Source: CAWJAP01 sp963834365 (GTDB taxonomy: Bacteria; Acidobacteriota; Vicinamibacteria; Vicinamibacterales; Vicinamibacteraceae). Taken from it: a stretch of DNA of 64,000 nt. Shown one piece after another: positions 36,222 to 47,000 of this stretch (positions are counted from its first letter, which is position 1; each line of letters opens with the position of its first letter). The DNA lies in assembly GCA_963834365.1 (NCBI GenBank), contig CAWIBS010000033.1:62001-126000 (forward strand), read 5' to 3'. Under the pieces are notes generated by a model. That model saw nothing but the letters and a program-made list of their open reading frames with translations. It was not told the origin of the DNA and searched no databases. The position numbers were made by a program, and so were the translations under genes.

Positions 36222-37429
36222 CTCGCGATGAGCGCCCGGATTTCCGCCTCTTCCAACACGTGCGTGGCCGTCTTGGCTGCGGCGAGGATGCGTTCCACGA
36301 TTGCCTCGTCGCTCGGCAGTCCCCGGTGCTCGAGCCAGTAGACGACGTTCGAGCGGCCGGACATCGGGCCGATTTCGATCTCCTGTTCGCGCCCGACCAG
36401 GGCGGCGGGCACGCCACAGTACACCGTGTCGGCCAGCGCGCCGGCGTCCTTCCGGAAGGCCTTGATGAGGGCCGCGGCGTGCACGCCGGTCTGGGTCCGG
36501 AACGCGTCGCGCCCGAAGACGGGATAGTTGGCCGGAATCGGAATTTCACACGCCTCCGCGACCACCCGGCAGTACTCCCCGAGGCGTGACAGATCGCGCT
36601 CGATGTACCCCATCAGGACGAGGTTTACCAGCAGCAGGTCGATCGGCGTGTTCCCCACCCGCTCGCCGATGCCGAGCGCCGTGCCGTGGACGCGCGTCGC
36701 GCCCGCGTCGATCGCCGCCAGCGTGTTGGCGACCGCGAGGCCGCGGTCGCGATGACCGTGCCAGTCGATGCCGATGCCGCCGCCGCACGACTCGACGATG
36801 CCGGCGACGAAGCGCACGACGGCCGCCGCCCCGGCCGGCGTCGCGTGCCCGACCGTGTCGGCGATGCACACGCGCTGCGCCCCGGCGCGAATCGCCGCCG
36901 TGTAGACGCGGCGCAGGCTCTCAGGGTCGGCGCGCGTCGTGTCCTCGGTCACGAGAACGATCGGCAGTCCCTCGGCGACGGCGAACGCCACCGCACGCTC
37001 GGTCGTGCGCTCCAGATGATCGACCGTCCAGGCCTCGACGTACTGCCGGATCGGGCTCGATCCGATGAAGGCCGCCACCTCGATCGGCATCCCGACGCGC
37101 TGCGAGATGGCCGCGATCGGCTCGATGTCAGCGAGCACGGTGCGCGCGGCGCAGTTGGCCAGGAGACGGAGGCGCGCGCCGGCGATCTCGCGCGCGAGAG
37201 ATTCGACATCGGCGGCGACACCCGGCCCTGCCGCCGGCAGTCCGAGGTCCGCGGTGTCCATCCCGAGCGCCTCCATGAGGTGGAGGATCTCGAGCTTGCG
37301 GGCGATCGGCGGCGTCGCCGCCGACGAGGACTGGAGCCCGTCCCGCAACGTCTCATCGTCCAGCAGGACTCGCGGTCGCTCCCGTCCGTCGGCCGCCACC
37401 GCATTCCAGTCGTAGATCAGCTCGTGCAT
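36212..37429 (-). CDS. LeuA-like acyltransferase (2-isopropylmalate/homocitrate synthase family)
   Basis: 405 residues from ATG 37429. An HMGL-like TIM barrel: RVLLDDETLRDGLQSSS (the RDG catalytic motif), DTADLGLPAAGP, VTEDTTRADPESLRRVY, and the metal histidines IDWHGHRDRGLAVA. The family joins acetyl-CoA to a 2-oxo acid; whether this is leucine synthesis or another 2-oxoacid elongation cannot be told, since there is no C-terminal leucine-regulatory domain. The reading frame runs without a stop from the membrane protein gene upstream through a word tract; ATG 37429 is chosen because MHELIYDWN begins the family's homology. Confidence 0.83.
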   Translation of the reverse strand: MHELIYDWNAVAADGRERPRVLLDDETLRDGLQSSSAATPPIARKLEILHLMEALGMDTADLGLPAAGPGVAADVESLAREIAGARLRLLANCAARTVLADIEPIAAISQRVGMPIEVAAFIGSSPIRQYVEAWTVDHLERTTERAVAFAVAEGLPIVLVTEDTTRADPESLRRVYTAAIRAGAQRVCIADTVGHATPAGAAAVVRFVAGIVESCGGGIGIDWHGHRDRGLAVANTLAAIDAGATRVHGTALGIGERVGNTPIDLLLVNLVLMGYIERDLSRLGEYCRVVAEACEIPIPANYPVFGRDAFRTQTGVHAAALIKAFRKDAGALADTVYCGVPAALVGREQEIEIGPMSGRSNVVYWLEHRGLPSDEAIVERILAAAKTATHVLEEAEIRALIARSG

Positions 37430-37575
37430 GCGAGTGACGAGGGCCAGTGGCCACGTCCGACCGCAGTGACGAGTGACGATGGCTTCAGCCACGCCAGTCT
37501 TCAACCGACGCGTCGCGGCGCTGGCTCGATTCGCCATTCGCCCTTCGTGGTTCGCCTCGGCGCGTCCCCTTCGAT
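37425..37575. repeat. Degenerate word tract (AGTGACGA and TTCGCCATTCGCC types)
   Basis: Words AGTGACGAGTGACGA near 37435 and 37468 match those at 14.76 kb; further right there are CGATTCGCCATTCGCCC and TTCGTGGTTCGCC words. The tract lies between a membrane protein gene and the LeuA-like gene on the same strand and happens to lack stops in their shared frame, creating a false fusion of 543 residues. Confidence 0.6.
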
Positions 37576-37843
37576 ACGCCACGAAGCTGGCCGCGAGGAT
37601 GGCGACGACGACCACGACGGTCCAGGAGGTGGCGACCCAGATGCCGCTTCGCACGACGGCGCTCATCGATCCGTCGAGCGAGACGTCGGCGCCTTCGCCG
37701 AGCCGGTGACGGGCTCGTTCCCACAGATACTGGCGCTCTCCCTGCCCGACCCAGAGATCGAAGACGAGGTTCCAGATCAGCAGGCCCGCCGCCGCCGCGA
37801 TGACGCCCGGCCAGGCGAGCGCGCGGCGCAGCGGCACGCTCAT
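37555..37843 (-). CDS. Small two-pass membrane protein (end uncertain)
   Basis: About 95 clear residues from ATG 37843: LAWPGVIAAAAGLLIWNLVF forms the first membrane helix, a 40-residue outside loop (GEGADVSLDGSMSAVV) follows, then WTVVVVVAILAASFVAYRRG forms the second. The frame is open into the LeuA-like gene, so the true end is unknown; homology-like sequence stops near 37555. The start overlaps the stop of the phosphatase gene by 4 bp (ATGA). The role is not known. Confidence 0.5.
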
Positions 37844-39467
37844 CCCGACGGTCCGCGATAGGCGACGACCAGCGCCGTGATGTCGTCGTACTGCGGCGCC
37901 CCGAGCGCGAACTCCCGCACGCTTCCGACCAGCGCCTCGAGGATCGCCCGGGCGTCGCCAGCGACGACCCGGAGCGTCGCCTCGATGATGCGGTCGTCGC
38001 CGAACTCGTCGCCCTTCGCGCTGAGGGCTTCGGAGATGCCGTCGCTGAACACGACCACCCGGTCACCCGGGTCCAGCATCAGCACGCCTTCCTCGTAGGT
38101 CAACTCTCCGAAGAGGCCCAGCGGCGGGCCGCCGACGTCGAGCCGTCGAACGCCCTTGCTGCCGAGGACGACCGGAGGATTGTGGCCGGCGTTGCAGAAC
38201 GCGAGGCGGCCGTCCGCGTGCAGCACGGCGTAGAACATGGTGGCGTAGCGTGCGGCAATCGCGCGGCGGATCATCGCGTGATTGACCCGGGCGAGCGTCG
38301 TCGCCGGTCCGTCGCGTGGACGTGAACTGCGCCGGCAATGATGCCCTGCACCAGGGCGGACAGCAGGGCCGCCGGCGGCCCCTTGCCCGCCACGTCGCCG
38401 AGGCCGAACCCGAAGGCGCCGCCCGGCAGATCGATGACGTCGTAGAAGTCGCCGCCGATCGAGCGGCACGGGATCGTCGCGCCGGCCGCCTCGAAGAAAC
38501 CGCCCTCGTGCCGCGGCTTCGGGAGCAGCGCCTGCTGGATCTCGGCGGCGATGCGCATCTCCTGCTCCAGCTTCGCCTTCTCGAGGGCCGAGCGGTAGAG
38601 CCGCGCATTTTCGATGGCGAGGGCGGCCTCGGTCGCGAGCGTCTCGAGCGCGGCTCGCGTCGTGCTCGACAGCAGCGTCCCACGCTCGCGCGAATCGAGG
38701 TAGAGGACCCCGATGCGCCGTTCCTCGGAGGGCGGCGCTTCGGCTTCGTCCACGTAGCGCACGACCTTCAGCGGCACGCAGAGCACGTGGCGGATCCCGA
38801 GCGCCACGGTTCCCATGTGCACGTTGGCGAGCTCGCCGTCGAGCAGGTCGGCGATGAGACGCGGCTGGCCGGTCTCGAACACCTCTTCGGGGATCTTCCG
38901 GCTGGTCTGGAACCGGCTGCCTTCGAGGTGCGCCTGCCCGCGCCCGCGGCCCATCTTGAACTCCAGCGCATGCTCCTCGGCCGCCAGCATGATGAAGCCG
39001 CGTTCCGCGCCGCTCACTTCGATCGCCGAGTCCAGGACCAGCGCCAGCACATCGTCGAGGACGCGACCGGTGCCGAGCGCGCGCAGCCCCTCGAGCAGCG
39101 CAGCGACATGCCGCAGATCGCCGATGGCGGCGGCCGCAGCCGGCACGGGCGGCGCGTCGGTCACGTTGCCGGAGCGATACACCAGCTCGGCCCCGCCGCC
39201 CCGCCCCAGCCGGACGATGTCGCCGGCCCGGAGCACGCGATCCGCTGACACCCCTTCGCCGTTGACGAAGGTCCCGAAGCGCGACCCACGGTCGCGGATC
39301 AGATGACCCTCGCCCTCGACGACGATCTCCGCGTGATCGCGGGAGACCTCGCTGCCGCCCAGCCGGAGATCGTTGGTCTCCCGCCGGCCGATGGTGAACG
39401 GCGTCTTCTCGATGACGATGACGCGGCGTCCCAACGCGTCGGTGACTTCCAGGCTCGCCTCAGGCAT
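37840..39467 (-). CDS. FHA-GAF-SpoIIE protein phosphatase, one apparent frameshift
   Basis: About 542 residues. The N-terminal FHA domain (FTIGRRETNDLRLGGSEVSR with HAEIVV) binds phosphothreonine. A GAF domain follows (ALVLDSAIEVSGAERGFIML to ALAIENARLYR), then a short coil and a PP2C-like SpoIIE/RsbU phosphatase domain (PKPRHEGGFF, IGGDFYDVIDLPGG, GDVAGKGPPAAL). The frame shifts near 38311 and continues GPATTLARVNHAMIRRA to VVVFSDGISEAL and APQYDDITALVV, the last metal-binding Asp pair. Likely a regulator that dephosphorylates an anti-sigma antagonist. Start ATG 39467; the next gene overlaps by 4 bp. Confidence 0.88.
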
Positions 39468-39481
39468 AGGATGCGACAAGG

Positions 39482-39754
39482 TCAGCGCCGCCGGACCACG
39501 ACGCGCCACGCGACGACGATCGCGGCCATGGCCGCCAGCGCCCAGCTCACGACCTGCGGCACCTGATCGGTGCCCGCCTGTCCGAGGAAGAGAGCCGCGA
39601 AGAGCAGCACCACGAACGCCAGGGTCACGACGATCGACCGCCCGCGACTCGGCACCACCGCCGGCTGTCGCTGCGCCACGAACGTCGCCTGCCCGCAGCG
39701 GTAGCAGACAATCGCCTTGTCGGCGATCTCGATTCCACAATTCTTGCAGATCAT
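39482..39754 (-). CDS. Zinc-ribbon membrane protein
   Basis: 90 residues. The N-terminus MICKNCGIEIADKAIVCYRC is a zinc ribbon (two CxxC pairs), followed by a linker and two membrane helices (IVVTLAFVVLLFAALFLG and VVSWALAAMAAIVVAWRVVV). Such proteins are common beside phosphatase or protease genes; the job is unknown. It lies 14 bp ahead of the FHA-GAF-SpoIIE gene. Confidence 0.75.
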   Translation of the reverse strand: MICKNCGIEIADKAIVCYRCGQATFVAQRQPAVVPSRGRSIVVTLAFVVLLFAALFLGQAGTDQVPQVVSWALAAMAAIVVAWRVVVRRR

Positions 39755-39817
39755 CGGGCACGGGACCGGGTCGCGGGACCCGGGTCGGCCGTCAAGTATA
39801 GCCGGTATACTCGAACC

Positions 39818-40486
39818 ATGATTCCGCTTCGCGACGTGATCCCGTCCCGCACGACTCCGGTCGTGACGATGGGCCTGATCGCGCTGAACGCGGTCATCTT
39901 CCTCTTCGAGCAGACGCTGACGGAGAACGAGCTCGAGGCGTTCGTGCTGGCCTATGGGCTGCTGCCCGCCGACTTCGCGTGGGCGAACGTCGTCAGCTCG
40001 ATGTTCCTGCACGGCGGCTGGGGCCACTTCCTGGGGAACATGCTCTACCTGTGGATCTTCGGCGACAACGTCGAGGATCGCTTCGGGCACGGCCGGTACC
40101 TCGTGTTCTATCTGCTGTGCGGCGCGGTGGCGGCGCTGGGACAGGCCTTCATCAATGCGGGATCCACGGTCCCGATGATCGGCGCCAGCGGCGCCATCTC
40201 CGGCGTGCTCGGTGCGTACATCGTCCTGTTCCCGCACTCACGGGTGCTGACGCTCGTGCCGATCGTCTTCTTCCTGCAGCTGATCGAAGTGCCCGCGGTC
40301 ATCCTCCTCGGCCTCTGGTTCCTGATGCAGCTGCTGTCGGGAATCGGATCGCTCGGTGCGCGCGCCGACATCGGCGGGGTCGCGTTCTGGGCGCACGCCG
40401 CCGGCTTCATTGCCGGCCTGGCGCTGGTCGTCGTCTTCCGCCGCCCCGAGCGGCAGCGTGTGGAATGGTGGGACGTGCCGCGGTAG
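39818..40486 (+). CDS. Rhomboid family intramembrane serine protease
   Basis: 222 residues, six or seven membrane helices. The catalytic pair is visible: Ser in MIGASGAISGVLGAYI and His in AFWAHAAGFIAGL. The rhomboid loop SMFLHGGWGHFLGNMLYLWI and IFGDNVEDRFGHGRYL also match. It cleaves membrane-anchored substrates; the target is unknown. It diverges from the zinc-ribbon gene with a 63-bp spacer. Confidence 0.9.
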   Translation: MIPLRDVIPSRTTPVVTMGLIALNAVIFLFEQTLTENELEAFVLAYGLLPADFAWANVVSSMFLHGGWGHFLGNMLYLWIFGDNVEDRFGHGRYLVFYLLCGAVAALGQAFINAGSTVPMIGASGAISGVLGAYIVLFPHSRVLTLVPIVFFLQLIEVPAVILLGLWFLMQLLSGIGSLGARADIGGVAFWAHAAGFIAGLALVVVFRRPERQRVEWWDVPR

Positions 40487-40490
40487 GGCA

Positions 40491-40603
40491 GCTGTCAGCT
40501 ATCAGCTGTCAGCACTGAGCTGTCAGCTCTCCGTCCAACCGCTCGAGCGAGCTGAAGGATGAGATTCCTGGCTGATAGCTGATAGCTAACTGATAGCTGC
40601 CTA
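40491..40603. repeat. Degenerate word tract (AGCTGTCAGCTATC type)
   Basis: Words AGCTGTCAGCT, ATCAGCTGTCAGC and CTGATAGCTGATAGC occur on both sides of a 40-bp unique middle, with left and right parts in opposite sense, so the whole can fold back. It separates the convergent rhomboid and caspase-like genes. Confidence 0.75.
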
Positions 40604-41602
40604 CGACCGCTTCTGCTGTTCGAGGCGGATGCGGCGGGACACGCGGGCGATCTCGATCAGCAGGGTGTCGCGCTGCTTCTCATAGTCGCCCGCAGGCATG
40701 AAGCTGCGCCGGCGCTTGAGATCGTCGAACTGCGACTCGAGAATGTTGCGACGGCTGATCAGCTCGGACATGGCGGGGCCGCCGGCACGCGCCGGGTCGT
40801 CCTCGGCGTCGAAGAACGTGCGGCTCGCGAGCGCGCCGTCGGGTCCCGTGGCCCCGGCCTCCTTGCCGACACCGTCGCCGGTGTCATCGAGCACCGGACG
40901 CTCGACGGCGAGCTGCCCGCGCTGGCGGTAGAACTGCTTGACGGCGGCGCTCGCCCACGCAAAGGCTTCCCAGACCGAGACCCGCGCGTCCTTGTCGAGG
41001 TCGGTGTCGGCGTGGCCGAGCGCCTCGACGAAATACCGCGGAAACACGGTCTCATACTTCTGCGCCACGTTGTCAGTGGCCGTCATCACGATGCGCCCGT
41101 CGCCGGCGACGCGCTGGATGAACGGGGCGCTGGCGCCGGTCGTGTTCACAAAGACCAGCCGGCCGGCAAGCGGCGCCACGAGCGCCTTCCAGTCGGACGC
41201 CTCGAGGTCCGGACCGACCAGGTTGAACTTCGCATCCACCCCGTCGTACGTGGAGTGGCCGAACAGGACGACCAGCACGACATCGTCCCTGGTCAGCGAC
41301 CGCGCGAGTCGGGCGAAGACAGTGCGCACGTTGTCGCGCGTCGCGATCAGCAGCGAGTCGGCGGGCGACCGGCCGGCCTGGCGCTCGGCCGTGACGTCGG
41401 CAAGCGCGATCAGGTGATCGGGCGGCATCTGCATCTGCTTCTGCAGCGTCGCCGCCAGCGTCTCGCGCCACTCGGCATGCTGCGTGGCGTGTTCCGCACT
41501 GCCTGCCGCACCCGAGATCACCACGGCATAACGCTCGGCCGCCGCCGAGGGAGCACTGGCGAGGATGAGACCTCCGAACGCGAGCGCCAGGGCCCGCGTC
41601 AT
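40601..41602 (-). CDS. Secreted caspase-like protein, probably without the catalytic cysteine
   Basis: 333 residues from ATG 41602, with a signal peptide (ALALAFGGLILASAPSAAAE). The rest follows a caspase/C13-like fold: VVISGAAGS, then VLVVLFGHSTYDGVDAKFNL (candidate His) and GRLVFVNTTGASAPFIQRV, where active relatives have a D-x-C motif and here Thr-Thr-Gly-Ala replaces it. The second half has an EF-hand-like DTDLDKDARVS and a charged coiled tail. Likely a pseudo-protease, perhaps a scaffold. It is the last gene of the MoxR/Bat-type operon and overlaps the previous gene's end. Confidence 0.6.
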   Translation of the reverse strand: MTRALALAFGGLILASAPSAAAERYAVVISGAAGSAEHATQHAEWRETLAATLQKQMQMPPDHLIALADVTAERQAGRSPADSLLIATRDNVRTVFARLARSLTRDDVVLVVLFGHSTYDGVDAKFNLVGPDLEASDWKALVAPLAGRLVFVNTTGASAPFIQRVAGDGRIVMTATDNVAQKYETVFPRYFVEALGHADTDLDKDARVSVWEAFAWASAAVKQFYRQRGQLAVERPVLDDTGDGVGKEAGATGPDGALASRTFFDAEDDPARAGGPAMSELISRRNILESQFDDLKRRRSFMPAGDYEKQRDTLLIEIARVSRRIRLEQQKRS

Positions 41603-43894
41603 CGGAGCCCCCATCGGCGGCGCAACGCCCATTCGAGGACCAGCAGCGTCAAGAGCAGCAGGAAGACCCAGGGTGAATGCCACAGTTCCCGTTCCTCAGG
41701 AGGATGAATGCCTGCCGCTGCGGCCGCCGCCAGCAGCGGACGCAGGCTGACGGCGTCGCCGGCGTCCACGCGCACGCCGCCCGATTCGCGCGCCAGGCGA
41801 TCCAGCACGTCGTCGTTGCGCCGCGGATCGGCGAGCTCGCGGTCGGAACCGCCGGCGAGCGCCCAGTCGCGCGCAATCCCGATGAGCTCCGCTCCCCGTC
41901 GTGCTTCGGCGTCGAGCCGGACGAGCCCCGCCTGTTCGGCGGGCCAATGTGCCAGGAACCGACCGGCGACCGCCGTGTCGGGCACGGTTGCCAGCTCCTG
42001 CACCGTCCCCGAGGGCGTCGTCGCGCGCAGCCGCACGGTGGCGTCGGAGATCGGACGGAACGCCTTGTCACGGACGTCCACTACCACCTCGCTCCGTGCG
42101 CCGACGGGCACCGACGAGGCCGACACCGACACGGGATCGGGCGCCTGGACGGCGAGCCATCGTCCGGCCTGCCGCCAGAAGCGCTCGAACGTCCGGTTGG
42201 TCGACGGCAGCATCATGCGCCAGCGCCAGGACGCCTCGCCGGCAAACACCATCGAGCGGCCGTGGCCGTAGCGCTGCACGGCGACCAGCGGACGGGCGCC
42301 GCCTCCGGCGCCGACCGTCACGGCCAGCACACTGGCCCCGGGCTTGCCCGCGCCAAGGGCGGTCGTCGAGCCCAGCGGCGGCATGTCGGCCCACGTCGCG
42401 CGCGCCTCGTCGGCCGCGGCCCCCAGCTGCATGACGGGATGACGCGAGCCCTCGGACGTGAGCGCGACCCGATTCAGCCGTGCCGTGCCCGTCGATCCGA
42501 TGCCCGCGCGCCCGGCGCGATCCGAGAACTCAACCGGCATCAGCTCCTCGAGCGGCGTCTTCATCAAACCCGCCGGCGCGAGCGATCGCGCCCCGAGCAG
42601 CAGCAGTCCTCCGCCGCGCTCGGCCACGAAGTCGATCGTCAGGCCGAGCTGATCGCGCGTCAGCAGGTCGGGCTCGACATTGGCCAGGACTATCGCGTCG
42701 TACGCGAAGAGGTTCTCCCGTGTCGTCGGATACCCGGTCGCGAGCATGCCGGCCCGCGCGGGAATCGCCTGGACGTAGTAGGTCTCCTCATCGCGCTCGT
42801 TGCGGCCCTTCCGGACGATCGAGTCCACCTCGAGCCCGCGGTCCTGCTGCCACGCCCGCTTGATGAAGCTGTGCTCGAAGCCGGGCGCCCCTTCGACGAG
42901 CAGGATCCGGCGCGGCCGTCCGGGCGGCCTCACGAGCACCGACGCCCGGTTGTTCTCCGTGGTCAGTTCACCGGGCGCCGACTGCAGCTCCACGACATAG
43001 AGGCTCGCGGCATCCTGGCGGGGCGACACTCGGAACTGTGCGGTCAGCGGCGTCCCGTCGTCAGGGGGCGACACCCGGCGGACATGGACGGCTCGCCCGT
43101 TCTCGAGCACCCTCAGCTCGACCGGCGCGCCACCGAATCCCCGCGCGACGACGCTCGCCGACAAGTCCACGACCGAGTCGGTCAGCGTGGCCTCTCCGAC
43201 CGAGATCGACAGGACTTCACGGTCGCGCGGCGGCACCGACTGTCCGACGCCGATTGTGAAGACCGGGACCTGTGTGCCCTCCACCGGCGCGCGTCCCGGG
43301 CTCGTCTCCGCCCCATCAGAGACAAGGACGATCCCGGCGAGACGCTGGCCGCGAAACCGCTCGCGCACCTGGTCGAGCGCCGTCCGTAAGTCGGAGGCTC
43401 GCCCGTCCGGATTGGTGCGGTCCGGCATGAACCGTGTGAGGCTGTCGCCCATGGCCAGCACCTCGACATCGAACGCCGGGTCGAGCACGGGCAGGATGTG
43501 CTGCTGCACGAGCGTCCTGGCCGCGTCGAACCGTGACGTGGCGGCCGCTGCACTTGGTCGCCGGAGTGGCCTGACCCCTCCCCGGCGGCCTCGGAACCGG
43601 GGCCCGGCGGGACTCCGCCCCACCAGCATCGATCAACCGCATGCTGCGCGACGCGTCCACGAGCACCGCAACAACGGCGTCCGACATGCGGCTGGACGGC
43701 ACGATGGCGACGGGCCTCAACAGGCAGATGCCGACGAGGATCAAAGACAGTGCACGGAGCACGACGAGGAATCCGCGCCGCCGCGTCGAGAGCCCCCGGC
43801 TGCCCCGCCACGCGTACACCAGAAGCGCCGCAACGCCGAGCGCGGCGGTCAGTGCGACCCACAGGGAGACGGGTGAGGCGAAGGACAGGGACAC
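41599..43894 (-). CDS. Membrane VWA / glutamine amidotransferase-like protein, one apparent frameshift
   Basis: About 764 residues. Two N-terminal helices (PVSLWVALTAALGVAALLVY; VLRALSLILVGICLLRP) lead to a von Willebrand factor A domain (VAVLVDASRSMRLID, the MIDAS start). The frame shifts between about 43565 and 43625 and resumes SRFDAARTLVQQHILPVLDP with GIVLVSDGAETSPG. A second half (RRILLVEGAPGFEHSFIKRA, AYDAIVLANVEPDLLTRDQL and GGGLLLLGARSL) resembles class I glutamine amidotransferase-like periplasmic domains. A C-terminal helix (SPWVFLLLLTLLVLEWALRR) re-enters the membrane. It belongs to the BatA/BatB-like group; its start follows a long word tract. Confidence 0.82.
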
Positions 43895-43896
43895 GA

Positions 43897-44093
43897 TCTT
43901 CAGGCTTCAGGCTACAGGCTTGGTCTCTGGTCGTTGGTCTCTGGTCGTTGGTCGTTGGTCTCTGGTCTTCAGTCTTCGGTCTTCGGTCTTCAGTAGTTGG
44001 TCGTTGGTCGTTGGTCTTTGGTCTTTGGTCGCTAATCGTTGGTCGCTGGTCGCTGGTTCGTTGGTCGTTGGTCGTTGGTCTCTTGTCTCGCTT
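43897..44093. repeat. Long degenerate word tract (TTGGTCGTTGGTCTCTGG type)
   Basis: About 200 bp of G/T-rich 7-9 base words (GGTCTCTGGTCGTT, GTCTTCGGTCTTCAG, GTTGGTCGCTGG) between two codirectional genes of the operon. It is the longest such tract in the window. Translated it gives SLVVGRWSLVV-like nonsense in several frames. No gene is seen within it. Confidence 0.8.
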
Positions 44094-44095
44094 GC

Positions 44096-47000
44096 CTACG
44101 GACGGCGAGCGAGCGACCGGTAGTAGCGCGAGACGGAATCCGCATAGGCGGCCGGGGCGCGCTCGTCGGCTCCGGCGTGCACGCGGTCGCGGGCAATGCG
44201 CTCGGAGAGGCGCTGCGCCAGCGCCGATTCGGTCTCCTCGAGCGCGTTGTTCACCCCCTTGGTGAGCACGTCCCACTTCGCGTAGTCCTGCTTGAACGCC
44301 TCGGTTCCCGGTGCCGAACGACTGAACTCGTGCTGCTCGGGCGTCCCCATCGCGCCGTCCTGACGGCCGCCGCCCGTCTGGGCGCCGCCCTGACGGCCGA
44401 TCGCGTCCATGAGCGAACGTGTCTCGCGCAGCGCGCGATCGTATTCGCTCTGGAGTCGGGAGAGGTCGCGTTGTGATCCGCCCGCGCCACCGCCGCTCCC
44501 CGCCCCTTTCGACTCGGATCCGCCGCTCTGCTGGCCTGACTGACCCTGCTCTCCGCTGCGGCCGCCTGACGGCTGCTGGCTTCCTTGTCCCGCCGGAGAA
44601 GCGCTGCGGCCCGCGCGCTGGTCAGCGGATCCCTGACCCTGCTGCCCGTCCGCCGCCGCCCTCTGCACTCCTTCGCGCAGCCGCGCCTCCGCGGCATCGA
44701 GACGTTCGCGAGCATTCCGCAGCTGCGCCAGTTGATCCGACAACTGTCGCGTCTCCGGACTGCCGGCCACGCCGGCACCGAGCCGGTCCGCCACCTGCCC
44801 CGCAGCCTGGGCCAGTTTCTCGGCCTGATCCGCGGCCTCGCCGGGCTTTGGCGTCGGCTTCCCGTCGGCTGACGGCCCGGCTCCCGCCTGGCGCAGGGCA
44901 TCAGCCGTCCGGCGCATCTCGGTTCCGAGCCGCTGCCGGGACAAGTCGTCCTTGGCGGCGGCCGCCGACTTGGCCACCTCCTTCTGCCCACCGCGGGTCA
45001 CTGCCCCGAGCCGACGCTCCAGGGCATCCACACGCTCGGCAATCCGCTGCTGCTCGGCGGCCAGGCGGCGGAGTTGATTGCCGCTCGTCGTCGCTGGGGT
45101 GCCACGGCTCGATCCACCCCCTGACGCCGTCGCGCCCGTCTGCTCGCGGCCGGCGGTCGCCGAGGCCGCGGCCGCGCGCCGCGCATCGTTGGCGAGCCGC
45201 CGCTGCGCGTCGGCGACCTGACGCGCCTCGAGCTGCAGTTCACCCATCGCGCGCCGCCGCTCGTCCGGCACCGCTTCGCCGGCGAGACGACGCTCGAGCT
45301 CACGCAGACGTTCGAGCGTCTCATCCGTGCGCGCCTGCGCCTCGTCCAGGTTCGACTGCTGAAGCTCGCGCGCCGCATTGGCCATTTCCTCGGCGGCTTC
45401 CCGCAGACGATCGCTGCCTTCTGCGCCCTCGCGCTGATTGCCGGATGACTGTCCGGACGAGCCCTGACCGGACGCGCTGGCACGCTGCTGCTCGCCGCCG
45501 GACGGCTGCCCGCTTTGATTCTGGCCGCTGGCCTGCTGTCCGCTCTGCTGCTGTCCGCTCTGCTGCTGGCCATTCTGCTGTTGGCCGTCCTGCTGCTGGC
45601 CGTTCTGGGATCCGCTCTGTTGGCGAGCCATCTGCTGTGAAAGAGCCTCGGTCTCGCGTCGCAGATCCTCCTGTTCTCGCGTCAACCGTTCCAGCCGGCG
45701 CTTCAGCTCTTCGGGCTGGAGCGCTGTGCGCGCCCGCGCGAGCTCGCGCTGCCGCTGGGCAATCTCGTCCTGGCGCCGCGCCAGCTCTTTCAGCTTGTCG
45801 AGCGCGCTGTTCTGCTGCGGCGAGTTGCCGCTCGATTCGCCGCCGAGATTCCGATTCTCGTAGTTCGTCTCCTGCTGCCGCAGCAGCTCCTCGTCGAACA
45901 GCGCCGAAAGGTCCTGGTTGCCCGAGCGGCCGCCACCCCCGCCCCCCGATGACCGCTGCCGGGCCACCTGCCGGCGCGTGATCTCGGCCTGCATCTTCAG
46001 CAGCTCGTTGTAGGCGGCCATCTCGTGCGGAACGGCTTCGCTCGGCTTCAAGGCGTTGAGGGAGCTCTCGGCCCGCGCCATCGCTCCCGCCGCGCGTTCG
46101 AGCGGATTGTCGGGGCCCGGCGGTGCCGGTGCCGTCGCCTGCTCTCCACGCCGTCGTCGCGGCATGGACTGCCGGGCCATCTGGGCCGCCGCCGCCTGGG
46201 CGCGCGCCCGCAGTTCGCCCTGCGCCTTGCCCACCTGCTTCACGTCTTCGGCTGACTGCCCGGCAATCTGCCGCCGCTGGAGCTTCCACGTCGCGACGAT
46301 GATCTCCTTCTGCGATTCCAGCAGGTCGGCCGCCACCCCGCCGCCGCCGCCCATCATTGCCTGGCTCTGCGCGGCGAAGAATTCCTCGTTGAAGGGCCGC
46401 ACTTCGAGGAAGAAGATGTCGCTCCGCGCTTCTGTCGAACGTTTCCCGCGGCTGACATCACGCGCGCGGGCGAAGTAGGTGATGAAGTCGCCGGGCTGCA
46501 CGTCGAGCTCCTCCACATACAGGGTATGGGCGCCCGTGACGTTGGTGGACGCGCCCGAGTCACTGGCACGCGGCCCGCGATGAAGCGGGACGACGCGCTC
46601 CTTGCCACCCTTCACGCCATAGACCAGATCCAGGTTCGCCACGCCATGGTCGTCGTCGGCGTGTGCCTCGATGACGATCTCCTCGAGCCGCGTCACCTGC
46701 CGATCGCCGGCCGGCCGCAGAATGCGCACGTCGGGCGGCTGGTCGTCCATGATGCGAATGAAGTACTCCGTCTCTCCGGCGCTCGCGAGGCCATCGATAT
46801 CGGTGAGGCCGACGCGATAGGCTCCGTCTTGCGCCAGCGTGAGCGTCCCCGTGAGCTCGGTCTCGCGGCCATTCGGCGCCAGCCGCACCGGCTCGCCCGA
46901 CCGCACCGCGAGCGCACCGCCGACCACCGGCTTGTCGGTGTGGACGCGCACGGTCACTTTCGTGCCCGCCGGGCCGTAGATATCCCCGCCATCCTCGTCA

